DNA from: Clostridia bacterium
Lineage (GTDB): Bacteria; Bacillota; Clostridia; Oscillospirales; CAG-382
DNA: 56,608 nt
Direction of reading: 5' to 3'
Assembly (NCBI GenBank): GCA_017396825.1
Contig: JAFQKR010000046.1
Span: forward strand, 1-56,608
In this document: positions 35,301 through 45,200 of the stretch, piece after piece
Position numbering within the stretch: position 1 is the stretch's first letter
Layout of the letters: the number at the start of each line of letters is the position of its first letter
Program-made: the position numbers and the translations under genes
Notes under the pieces: model-generated
Database searches by the model: none
Told to the model about the DNA's origin: nothing
The model's input: only the letters and a program-made list of their open reading frames with translations

Positions 35301-38300
35301 AAGTCTTACACCGCTTACGCTTGCGATAGTGCCGTCATCGCTAAGGTTTACGCTATCGATGGAAGCCATCTTTTCAATGCCGTACAAAGCAAGGTCAGAA
35401 GCGTTTGCGGTCTTAACCACGATTTCCTTACCAAAGCAATTAACCTCGGTAAAGGATACGGTTATGGTAACGTATCCGGTTTCCTCGTTGAAGCCTATCA
35501 TTGCGTTTGAATCTGCGTTTTCGGGAGCATCTGCCGCTTTACTGTTATCAAGCCATACTATCTTGTAGTCTTCACTGCCGCACTTAATTGCAAATTCGCT
35601 CTTAATCGCTTCCGCCTCTTCTATGCTTTCAGCGGGTACGTTAATAACGAGCATTGCATTTTCGTCACCGTTATCCGCTAAAACGAAGCGATGAGTGCGC
35701 TTGTCGGCAGAAGAGGTTATCACGGTGTCGTCAATGCTTTGAGCGAGAGTGGTTTCAATAAGTCTTGCGTTGGTAAGTGCCGTTGCATAAAGGGTTCTGC
35801 CGGTAGAGGGCTCTACGTAAACGGGTACACTTTGGAGAGCCATTGGTACGAGGGTTGCTTCGGGAGCATCGTACTTGCCGAAGGCAAACTCTACGTCACC
35901 GCCCCAATGATATGTAACGCCTGCATCAAGCTTCAAAATATGGAGAGCGCCCCATATCATTTCATTATTAACACCAAGCTCGGCACTGCCTATTTCAAAG
36001 CCGCCAAGCAAAGCAGGAAGCTTAACGCCTGCGGTTACGAAGCCTTCCCAGAAAAATTCGGTATCATCCTCAAAGCCGGTGGGCATTTCCTGCAGGGCAA
36101 TTGCGCCGCTGCCGTAGATTATATCAAGAATGTCTACCTCTATACCAAACTTCATATTAAGTCTGGGATACCAGTACACCGAGCCGCCCAACTTATCAAT
36201 GAGGGTTATGCCGCCTATACCGATATTGGACAGATATGCCTCAATGCCTCTGCCGGACATTGAAATGTCGCCTCTTGCGGTAAGCAGGTCAAACAGTGCA
36301 AATTCACCGCTGAGTATAAGAGTAAGAGGCGGTATCGTGGAGGATACGAAATAGGTTTCGTATATTTTATCTATACCTGCACCCATGCCGCGTATCCAGA
36401 ACACACCAAAGGGATCTACGGGGATACCGGGGAGATTGCCGCCAACGTGGAATCTTATCTTATCCGGTATCGGAATACCGTTATAGCTGCGGAGACGGAA
36501 CTCTGCTTCCATAGTAAGAACTTCTATGTCAGCTTCGCCTTCAATACCTATGCCCCATTCACCGTTCATTATCATAAGATCAAGGGTGCCGCCTATCTCG
36601 GGCATACCGTCCGTATAAGAGGGCAAACCTACCTCTACAGAGGTATTTATACCTATGAATTTACCGCCGAAGAAGATGTTGTGAATATACAGAGCAAGGG
36701 TGCCGCCCTGGGCTTCATACCACTTCATACGGTCATCGCCATACTCCTCATCCAAATCACGAAGCTGGCTGGAGGTGTAGTCGGTGTTTGCCAGATTAAG
36801 CTCTGCCTCTTCCGTAGGAGAGGGGTCGATTATACCCCAATCGTAGGTGGAAGGAACAAGGAAGCTGGGATCAAGCTGAGCACCAAAGGTTACAACACGG
36901 AGGTCGGGATTTGTGGAACCCGGCACGGTTGCCATAAGTGCAAAGTGGCAGTAACGAAGTTCAAGCAGCATACCTGCAAGGGTCTGCATGTCGCTTGCGC
37001 CGCCGGGCCACATAAGAGAAACGAAGTTGGTGTTGGCAACAGCGTCTTCCACCAAATTACTTTCTGTTCCGTCGTATTTGTAAATCGGAAGCTTAACCAA
37101 CTCGCCCTCTTCAAGAGAGGTGATAGCGCATACGCCATCCCAAACCTTGGTTTTTGCACCAACGGTATAAACCTTGCCGTCGATATCGGTATCAATGGAT
37201 ACCTGATTACCTTCATCATCGTATTCAATGCTTACGGTAACTCTGCCCTCGGTTACTTCAATACAATTACTGATGTTAATTGCATCGCCGTTCTTGCGGG
37301 CAACGGCCTCAAGCTTTTCGATTTTTCCATCATCACGGGTGGTAACGGAAAAGTCGCCTCTAAGCTCGTAAATAATATCCTTCATGGATATACCTGAGGT
37401 CTTGGACTCATATTCACTTTCATCACGGGCAAGAATAAGTTTGTAAGACCAAGGCAAAACATCGTTGCCCTCACCGGTACGTCTCATACCGATAACGCCG
37501 TAATTACCGTTGACATAAGTCGGGTTGTTGGTTACAACAAATCTTAACGCATCGGAGGTGGTGTCGGGCAATGCCGCGTCTACCCAATCGAATACCACCT
37601 GCCAAGTACCTATGGGCAGGGTCTCCTCAATAATGATGTTGGCAGTGTTATCTTCGTTATTCACTATAAAGTTTTCCGAAGGAACTATTATATCTCTGCC
37701 GCCGTCAAGAGGACGAAGGGTAACGCGATATTGGGTAGAGTCACGAAGCAAACCGAAGTTTTTACCCGCTATGAACATGCTTCTGGTGCCTGTTCTGTAA
37801 ACTATCTCGGGAGTGGTGCTGATAAAGGAAAGTACGCCGCCGTCCACGGAAGGGCAAAGAACGTAGGTTTCCTTTTCGAATATAAGATCTTCATCCATAA
37901 GATGTAGCTCGCCAATTGCGTTCATCTTATCGGAAACATCGAATATCTTAACGCCTATCTTACGGTATTCAGTATTTTCGGAGGGGCTTACCGCAAGGTT
38001 AAGGTTTACGTCACGGGTTTCACCGGGACTAAGGTCGGTAAGGAACACATAGTAAGGATCAACTACGGTTGCGTCCAGATTAAGGTTACCCATAGTGTCG
38101 TAGCTAGTCATGCCGCTTTCAGGATAAAACGCAATTGCGAGAGTATCCAAAACGGTTTCGGCAGTGTTCTGAACCTTAACGGTAAGGCTCATATTACCGT
38201 CTGTATCGCCGTTGGTATCTGCATAACCTAAGTTACCTACAAGTTCCATAGCAGCAGGGCCGATAAAGTTTACAGCAACGGAGCCCAGCTCGGCACTAAC

Positions 38301-39263
38301 GTTAGAATATACACCGTAGTAAAAACCAACGGACTTTGTGCTTTGAGCAGAAGCAGAGGCACTGCCCATATCGTAATACAATGCAAACGCACTGTCTGCT
38401 GTGAGAAATTCCTTATTATATGGATTGGTAAAGTTAAGAGTTTCTTTGGGGTCTGCACCGGTCTTATACTCATAAACTGTGGATGCAAGGTTGTTCCAAT
38501 GAGCAAAAGTAACCTTTTCGGGAACGATAGTTACGCCGCCCACGGAAGCGTTAACGGTATAAGCAGTTACAGAAGGAGAAACTTCATCGTCGTAAGCAAA
38601 GAAGTAATTGCTGTACTCGCTGCCTGTAATGGTTTGCTCAGTCTTGATGGTGGTATAGCTACCGTCCGGCTGACCTGCCATATATACTGCGTAATCTTGA
38701 TAGCCGAGGGCGGTATCCATAAGAACGCGCGCCTTAAGCTCGTCGATAGCCGTACCGTTTTTGTTAACGGCGGTTACGGTAACGTAAACCATGCCGTGCT
38801 GATAGTTATCTACCGCAAGAATTGCTACCTGCTGTGTAAACTCAATGCCATCCACAGTCCAAACTGCGGAAATGGTATTTTCGTCAACCTTAGAAACGGT
38901 AACGCCGCTTGTTTCAATGCCCTTGTGGCTATAATCTCTACCAAACACGTATTCGTTGGTGGTGGCACCTCTCTTCACCCTGAAGGAGGTGAAGGAGGTG
39001 TCATAATTTTCGTCGGGATACAACAAGTATTTGTTATTATCGGACTTGTTGAGCTTATCGCCCTCGACGGTATCAACGAGGAAACCGCCGTTGTTTTTGG
39101 AAACCTTTACGCTAAGATATCCGTCGTTTAGCTCAAGATATCCGGTTTCTGCACTTGCAGACAGAAGGTTATCCAAAAGTCCGGCAGGAGCAAGACCCAC
39201 CAGCAACACTACCATTAAGAATAGTGCCGTTGTTCTTTTAACTATGTTTATAGTACGCTTCAT
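32394..39263 (-). CDS. Giant secreted surface protein with InlB-type repeats and C-terminal dockerin
   Basis: A 2289-residue exported protein (signal peptide ending near ASAE, about 38). The first ~1250 residues are beta-rich and unassigned; the part around 900-1200 has long alternating strands (GEWGIGIEGEADIEV, PPLTLILSGEFALF) reminiscent of extended beta-sheet proteins. Then come fibronectin- and Ig-like domains (PSIMISSPVDGSFFAEDTVT), four tandem ~63-residue repeats of the InlB-B/Flg_new kind (YTVTFMADGE...DMTVNAVYT; DNA 32596-33361), and a dockerin of the NLDA type (NNDGYVDNLDA, NKDGLIDNLDA). It is encoded 25 bases after the 2514-residue protein gene. A role in attachment or as a surface scaffold is likely; no enzyme motif is visible. 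Confidence 0.8.
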   Translation of the reverse strand: MKRTINIVKRTTALFLMVVLLVGLAPAGLLDNLLSASAETGYLELNDGYLSVKVSKNNGGFLVDTVEGDKLNKSDNNKYLLYPDENYDTSFTSFRVKRGATTNEYVFGRDYSHKGIETSGVTVSKVDENTISAVWTVDGIEFTQQVAILAVDNYQHGMVYVTVTAVNKNGTAIDELKARVLMDTALGYQDYAVYMAGQPDGSYTTIKTEQTITGSEYSNYFFAYDDEVSPSVTAYTVNASVGGVTIVPEKVTFAHWNNLASTVYEYKTGADPKETLNFTNPYNKEFLTADSAFALYYDMGSASASAQSTKSVGFYYGVYSNVSAELGSVAVNFIGPAAMELVGNLGYADTNGDTDGNMSLTVKVQNTAETVLDTLAIAFYPESGMTSYDTMGNLNLDATVVDPYYVFLTDLSPGETRDVNLNLAVSPSENTEYRKIGVKIFDVSDKMNAIGELHLMDEDLIFEKETYVLCPSVDGGVLSFISTTPEIVYRTGTRSMFIAGKNFGLLRDSTQYRVTLRPLDGGRDIIVPSENFIVNNEDNTANIIIEETLPIGTWQVVFDWVDAALPDTTSDALRFVVTNNPTYVNGNYGVIGMRRTGEGNDVLPWSYKLILARDESEYESKTSGISMKDIIYELRGDFSVTTRDDGKIEKLEAVARKNGDAINISNCIEVTEGRVTVSIEYDDEGNQVSIDTDIDGKVYTVGAKTKVWDGVCAITSLEEGELVKLPIYKYDGTESNLVEDAVANTNFVSLMWPGGASDMQTLAGMLLELRYCHFALMATVPGSTNPDLRVVTFGAQLDPSFLVPSTYDWGIIDPSPTEEAELNLANTDYTSSQLRDLDEEYGDDRMKWYEAQGGTLALYIHNIFFGGKFIGINTSVEVGLPSYTDGMPEIGGTLDLMIMNGEWGIGIEGEADIEVLTMEAEFRLRSYNGIPIPDKIRFHVGGNLPGIPVDPFGVFWIRGMGAGIDKIYETYFVSSTIPPLTLILSGEFALFDLLTARGDISMSGRGIEAYLSNIGIGGITLIDKLGGSVYWYPRLNMKFGIEVDILDIIYGSGAIALQEMPTGFEDDTEFFWEGFVTAGVKLPALLGGFEIGSAELGVNNEMIWGALHILKLDAGVTYHWGGDVEFAFGKYDAPEATLVPMALQSVPVYVEPSTGRTLYATALTNARLIETTLAQSIDDTVITSSADKRTHRFVLADNGDENAMLVINVPAESIEEAEAIKSEFAIKCGSEDYKIVWLDNSKAADAPENADSNAMIGFNEETGYVTITVSFTEVNCFGKEIVVKTANASDLALYGIEKMASIDSVNLSDDGTIASVSGVRLEKLDNVSIYAVNENGDAFLLANVKENYDSIEVEYPSELQSGTYTLKAVGTQLDENGDGLANPSAEGSFTYVNPNQPDATNSVTSELGGDYTIDVEIDEVQGAEGYYVNIYEQAADGSLSSTVFTNMKVEGERFTVGGRYDSLGEDGETVTTVGLAEGCSYVVAVSAFVTTEDGGILLSKETFSNAVVMVAPTKNDVALSLENGISLSAGYSNVTIDAVASASPTIIVSGIEGGNGSYRLNGGEAVEWNGGNISLEDLEDGIYTITLSGENATKDSFGAIYQFMVDTTAPSIMISSPVDGSFFAEDTVTVSGISEAGATVIVTVNGTTVTATAADDGSFTADVSLDTTKAYQKLSVKAEDALGNASDSFNLTLTNTLIGSEDAKAVIVSDGEVVTTLGATEGKQLAMALKVGDKLVMLEGGAMGGMIDYRVDVKKGSASVDSNGVINIAEGTIGIVVATLDTYQAAAIFTSNDFADATVTLDIPEGGFVYDESKKTPAVISVSLGGETVPADAYTVSYSANIAAGMATATITAKEGSGYVGSIEVPFFIFAATISNITLDVTAPVRGENAQTSISVPENCMTADIRWTVNGEAFDGKYAADTTYTSTVTLSAEANYAFAEDVSCEGWTCTINEDGTLTLTRDFYVPLITYTVTFMADGEVFATRTVNEGDTLTDIPDVPVKEGYGQTAPIWDVSDFSNITSDMTVNAVYTVNTYTVTFMADGEVVATKTVNHGDSLTEIPEIPEKVGYTQKAPAWDVSDFRSIKSDMTVNAVYTVNTYTVTFMADDKTVATRTVEHGASVADIPDIPDKAGYDQTAPVWDTADLSNVVSDMTVNAVYTRNVYTVRFMVDGTEVGSIRMEYGQSLAGAAFPAVPEKENFDGAWDTGAIEGISSDVTINAVYTKNYLLGDANNDGYVDNLDAVYILRYDASLIDETEIREIAADVNKDGLIDNLDATLVLKYVAGLIDSLE
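32596..33361 (-). repeat. Four tandem ~190-bp repeats coding for InlB-type domains
   Basis: Each unit encodes a strand YTVTFMAD or YTVRFMVD, a turn with GDSL, GDTL, GASV or GQSL, a P-rich stretch (IPEIPEK, IPDIPDK) and an end DMTVNAVYT or DVTINAVYT. The first three units are much closer to each other than to the last, pointing to recent duplication. Confidence 0.8.
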
Positions 39264-39288
39264 AATAAGCTTACCTCCTGTCTTATTT

Positions 39289-42200
39289 CTACTCTACATA
39301 GATCTGAATTCTGTAGTAGTCACGGCTTTGAGTGATAATGCAAACGGTGTAATAGCCGCTTTCCTCGAAAGGAAGAAGGATTTCGTCTGCTGTGGTTGCG
39401 TTTCTGATGAGGTCGGTTGCACCTATCTTCATCTGTCCAACGCTCTTAAGACCACTCTTGTAAACTACGCTGTAAGGCTCGCCAAGAGTCTCAACACTGA
39501 GCATAATGGAATCGCCCTCTGCAACGTAGATGGTATCGCGAACAACAATGTCGCCGTTTACCGTAACAACAGGCTCGTTTGCATCAGCTACACGGAGAAC
39601 GCCGTCCACGGTAGCAAAGTTACCGCTGCTGTCGCTTACCTTATAGGTTACCTGGCAACTGCCCCTATTGTTAAGGTCGATATCGTATTCGAAACTATAA
39701 GTAAGATTGGTATCCATATCGGATGCAATTACGTTGTTTCTGAGAAGGGCTTCAACGTCAGAAGCAGAAGTGCCAACCTTAACAACGATTATGTTTTTAT
39801 CAAGTTCTACTACAGGTGCTTTTCTGTCGGGAAGTTTAACCTGACCGAGCTGACCGAGAACCACGTTGCCGTAAGCGTCCTCAGCCCTTATGATAGGCCA
39901 AAGTCCGGACATTCCCTCTGTAACGGTAAGCTCAACCCAGGTGTTTGCCTCGGCGTCTATCTTTTCGCCGCCGTTGATATTGATCTTACTGTCACGGTTG
40001 GTTCTTACGAATATCTTATCACCTATATTAAGGCTGATATCCAAAGGATCGGTAACGGAAGCAACGCCGTCCTTGCTGTATTCCATCTTAAGGGGAGTGT
40101 TTACTATCCCTTCAACAAGCACGTCTATGGTGCTTATGTTACCTGCCATATCTACGAAGGTGTAGGTGTAGATGCCGTTTTCCTTAACGGTAACGGTGTA
40201 GATATATCCATCGTTGCTATCTGTACCGTAGTTACCGTTTTGTGCAAACAGTATGTTTTCATCAGACTGAAGTGTAACGGTTACTTCCCTGCCGTTTTCG
40301 GAAAGAACGGTGTCCTTTAGTGTAACGGTAGGTGCTACCTTGTCGATGTTGCTTACTGCGGCAAGGTCAACGGTTGTATAGGTGCCGCCTATTGCATCTA
40401 CCTTGATTCTCAAAGCTTCGCAGTTGCCATCATAGCGAACTGTAACAATGGTGCCGTTTACACGGAACTCAATGCTGTTTACAAACTCAGCAGGCACCTG
40501 AACCTCTCTTACGGGCTGTGAGAACTGCATGGTTGCGGTAACGCTATTATTAGTAACGTTCTGAGCTGCGTTTGCAGACCATTTAACACTGCCTACAAGA
40601 TAGATCTTGTCGCTACGTATCTCGATTACTCTTTCGCTTACCGCGCCCTCTATCTTAGTGGGTGCTTTTTCTGTATCGAAGGTATACATGTAACTGTAAT
40701 TGATGTTGTAAACGCCGTTTTGAGTTACGGTGATATAGCTGAGACCGTAGTACTCGCTTTCGGTATCGTTATCAACCTTTACTTCGTAGCCCGCGCCAAG
40801 AATGGTAAGGTCGCTTACAGACTGACCGTCCTCACAAGCAGGCTCAGTCAGGTAAATGCGTACAGCGCCGTCAACGGGAACCTTTACGGTACCGGGAACG
40901 GGTGCTACGCCAACGTTTGCAAGGTCAAGAGGTATTGCTGTTGCAAATCCGTTTTCATCTACAACAAACAGAGTAAACGAAGAAGGAGCTGTTACGGTAA
41001 GTTGTCTGCCTACAAGGCTTACGCCTTCTATAACGTCGCTTTCAGTATTGTAATCAGGAGTCTCTGTATACAAGCCATCCTTGATTATAAATTTGTAATT
41101 GCTAATATCAAACGCTTCAAGTTGGAAACGATATGCACTACCCCAACCGAGAGAGGTTACAAACTCGTTTGTAGCGGCTCTGGGGGCTGCTGTTTCGTAT
41201 ACGGTATAGCCGTAATGGTCTGCAAGATAGGTATAGTCACCGTTTACAACTCTGAGCATCAGACTGTTGTTTATAAACAGACCATTTTGCTGAGTATAGG
41301 CAAGAAGCTGAACCTCAGGGCCGTCCTCGTCCACAGGAGTATAATCCTCTTCATCAAGACCGGGAACAAAAGGAGCCGTCTCAACGATGGTTACGGGAAG
41401 GGTTACAGTTACGTCCTCGGTGAATACTGCGATTTCGTCACCGCAAACGTATGCAAGGTCTTCAGCCTTGAAGGTGTAGCTTTCTGCGTCGCCGTAGTAG
41501 AAGGTAAAGGTGGGAGCATCGCCGGTGTAGCGATCGATGAGCTCATAATCAAGGCCCTCGAATATCTCGCCGTATTCGTATATCTCGTCAGCTATGAGAG
41601 TTACGGTTACGGGACCTGCAAACTCGCCGCCGTTTTCTACAAGGGCATCGTCAAGATCCCAATCGACATAGTAAGAAGGAGTGAAGATGTTTTCCACATC
41701 CACATATCTGCCGATGGTATCTATATAGAAATAGGTGTTTTCCTTAGCGGTTACTGTAACCTCTGTGGTACCGTTGTTTTCAATAGTTACAACGCTTTCA
41801 TCGTAGTCGGTTATAGTAACATCTACGTCTGATTTGATGGTGATAGTAACGGGACTCATTGTGGGCTCTACGGTGGAGAAGCTTATCTCCGCATTGTAGT
41901 AAGTACCGATTATCTCGTAAGATATGGGCCATACGTTACCGTAGGCATCGGTAAACGAGCCGTTGTACACGCCATCCTTGAACATATTGGTGTGGATAAC
42001 GTTGCTGCCGTTTTCAAGGTAAACCTTTAAATTAAGGTCTACGCCGTAGATAGGATCGTCATAACCGTAAACCAAGGAAGCGCCGCCATCAGTATAGTGA
42101 ACGTATTGGTTGGTATAGTTCGAGGTGAATACATGGTCGTTACCGCCAATATCCTTAACCTTGATAGTGTAAGACCTGTAAAGTCTGTGGTCAGAGTCAT

Positions 42201-45200
42201 ACTGGGTTTCGGAAATGGGATCTGCAAAAGCTATCTCAAGACCGCTGTATTTAGAATACTCAAACCACACAAGTCCTGCGCCGTTAGGTGCGGAAGCACC
42301 GTAAGGCAATGTAACAGTACCGTCAATATCATCGCCGCTGATTTCGATAACAGCGTTTTCCCAGTCAAGCAGATCAAGGTTTTTGCCGTTTGCATAGGTG
42401 TCCTGAGTTGACCATACAGAATCCGTGCTGTAATGATCCCAATAACGGTCAAGTTTGCCAAGGGAAATATCGTTGGATTCTATATTGTACTTGTTCACAT
42501 AAAGATCCTCGTTGGTGATGCTGAGAATCTCCAGAACACGGGTCTCGTCTCCGCCGTAAACGTAGGTAACGAATTTACCCTCAATATCCTCACCGCCGAA
42601 CTTGTAGTCTGCATCACTGCTGTTGTAGTCCTCAACAAGCTCGTTACAGGTGATGCCCGTCCAGATATCGCTGTACTTCCAGGGGTCATCGTCGTAAAGA
42701 CCAAAGTGTATGGAAGTCTTTTCGTTGGTATAGTAGCCGTCACGGTAAATCTCACCAAGCTCAGGAGTTACTACGGTAATGGCACCGTATTTGTCACGCG
42801 CAACGAAAAGAATGGTAGCGTTATCCAACGTATTGGAATAACTGTCCATCTTAAGGGTTACAAGGTCGCCGACCTTGAGAGGTACAACAATATAGCCGTA
42901 ATCGTCCTTTTCGGTATACTCTACGCCGTTTACTATAACGGGAGTATAATCGTTAAGGGGATTTCTCTGTATTACCTCAAGGGTGAAGTCGCCAAGTTCA
43001 GAGAACGCCTCGTCTATTCTGTAAGTAATGGAGTCTACGTTGGTTTGACCTTCGATTTCAGATTTTCTGATGGAAGGAACGTAGCTGTCAACACTTACCT
43101 CAAGAGTAGGATTGGTGTTGGTTACGTAAACGTAGAAATAACTTATAGGAGAAACTACGCCAGCAGAGCTTATGGTCTGGCAACAAACGGTATTCATGCC
43201 TGCTGTAAGATGAATATTATCCATATCCAAACCGGCCGCGCCCTGGGGTACGCTTTCAACTATATCACTGTCGCTGTAGGTGCCTATAAATACTTGTGCT
43301 TTTTCGTCTCCTACCTCTATATCATATTCCGGCTCTACAAACTCAAAGCCCGCCAAATCCTCTTCCGAAGGATTTGCCGCCGCATTCCAAAAACGAACGC
43401 CTTTAACTGCTCCTATCTCAAGTCCGTAATAGTTTTGGGGATTTGAGATGCTACCAACATAGAGCTGGAACCACTTGATTCCCGAGGTGTAGGTAGCAAA
43501 CTCTCTGTCACGTTCCGTTTGTGTCAGACGGCCTGCGCTTACACCAAAGGACTGTATAGAATTCTCGTCCTCTGCAAACACGCGGATATCATCAGTAAGA
43601 TCTTCACTGGGAGTTATAGTATAACCCCAGAGGCCTGCAAGGTTCTCATTGATGGCGTCAAGCACCATTATAAATCCATCGGGAATAAACTCCTCAACAT
43701 AATCAGAACCCTTCTGGTATACGCCCACTCTGAAACGGTAGGCGCCGCCCTCAAAGGGAGTGCCATCGTCCTTGGTGGCAGGAACGGTTATGGTCTGTAC
43801 GTTTGTAGCGGCAAGTCCTGTGTATCTTACGCATTCCTCAAGGAAATTGTATTCGCCGTCTATCTTCTCTATAACAACGTAGGATCTTTCGGTATCAAGG
43901 TTGACAAGATTCCACTCGGGGAGAAGTACGTTGCTTATTTCAAAGCGTATCATAGCACCCGTCATATCCAGATTCATGCGAATCGCTTCATCCCTATATG
44001 CAGCACCGAACCACTCGCCTATGCTGGAACGGAAATCGATGAACTCCACGTGGTGAACCTTGGTTCCCTCTGCCTGTACGCCTGAATAAAGAACGTTAAC
44101 CGTCTGACTGTGGCTTGCGTATGTTACATCGCTTACCTCCACCTTTTCACCGCTTACGGGAGTAAGGGGCACGTATGCGCTTTCAAAACTTAGAGATATG
44201 CTGCCGTAATGCTGTTTAACAGAGGTAAAGTCTACAACTGAAGATATGTTCTGATAATAACCACTGTTAATAGTACCACTGTACCATTCTCCATCGAAGT
44301 CAAATACGTTAATGCTCTCACCCGTCTTGACCACTCTGAAATAGGTCTTATCCCCCACCTTCATGGTGATACGGGTATAGGCAACGGCACCGTCACTTTC
44401 TCTTGCGGCAGGAGCTGTTACCGTTACGTTATGCTCATAGTTGGGAACGTTTACGTCTGAAAGCACCTCAACGGTCAACGAAGGCTTAGAGAGATATACG
44501 TCTATGCTACTTCCTACGGGATTGCTCCAGTTGCCGTATTCGTCCTGCATCCTTGTCCAGAAATAAACGATATGGTCAGCACCATCGCTTATACTGGTGG
44601 TTCGAGATCCGGAATACTTGTAACGCTGAAGCTGACTGTCTAACTTGGCATAGCCGCTTGCAGTCTGCCATTCGCTGGCATCAGTGGGAACGGAAGCGTC
44701 ATCAACAAGCCAAAGATACTGAACAACGGGTATGTTCCTGTGGTCTGTACCCTCAAAGCTTGCAGTTACACTTACGCTGGCGCTGGGACTGCCAATGTTG
44801 TAGTAGTTAGCCCATATACCCGTGGTTGAAACGGATGGCTTTATATTATCGTAATCGTAATCTATGGTACAGTCTCCTGCCTGTCCTGCGTTGCCGAGAA
44901 TGTCCTCGGTGGTAGCTGACGCCACTACGCCGTCTACTATCTGCTCAAGACCGGGCTCCAACATAAGATGGAGGTAGCAGGTGTACTCGTGCTGACCTTG
45001 AGCCTTGAAGGGTATCTGAACGGTGCTGTCACCCGAAAGCTGTACTTGTTCAGTATACGCAGACGCATCCGTAGGAGCAGCCATGCTGTCGCTTATCAAA
45101 TAACGGAAGGAAAACGCCTTGCCGGACTTGCCCTTAAGGGTGATAACGACAGGTGCGCCGTAAAGACCTGCTTCCAAGTCTGCCACGTCAAGCTTAAACG

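Noticed and set aside
32916..37397. Several 190- to 350-codon reading frames on the plus strand
   Set aside because: All are mirror frames of the 2289-residue protein gene and show Cys/Tyr-rich low-complexity peptides.
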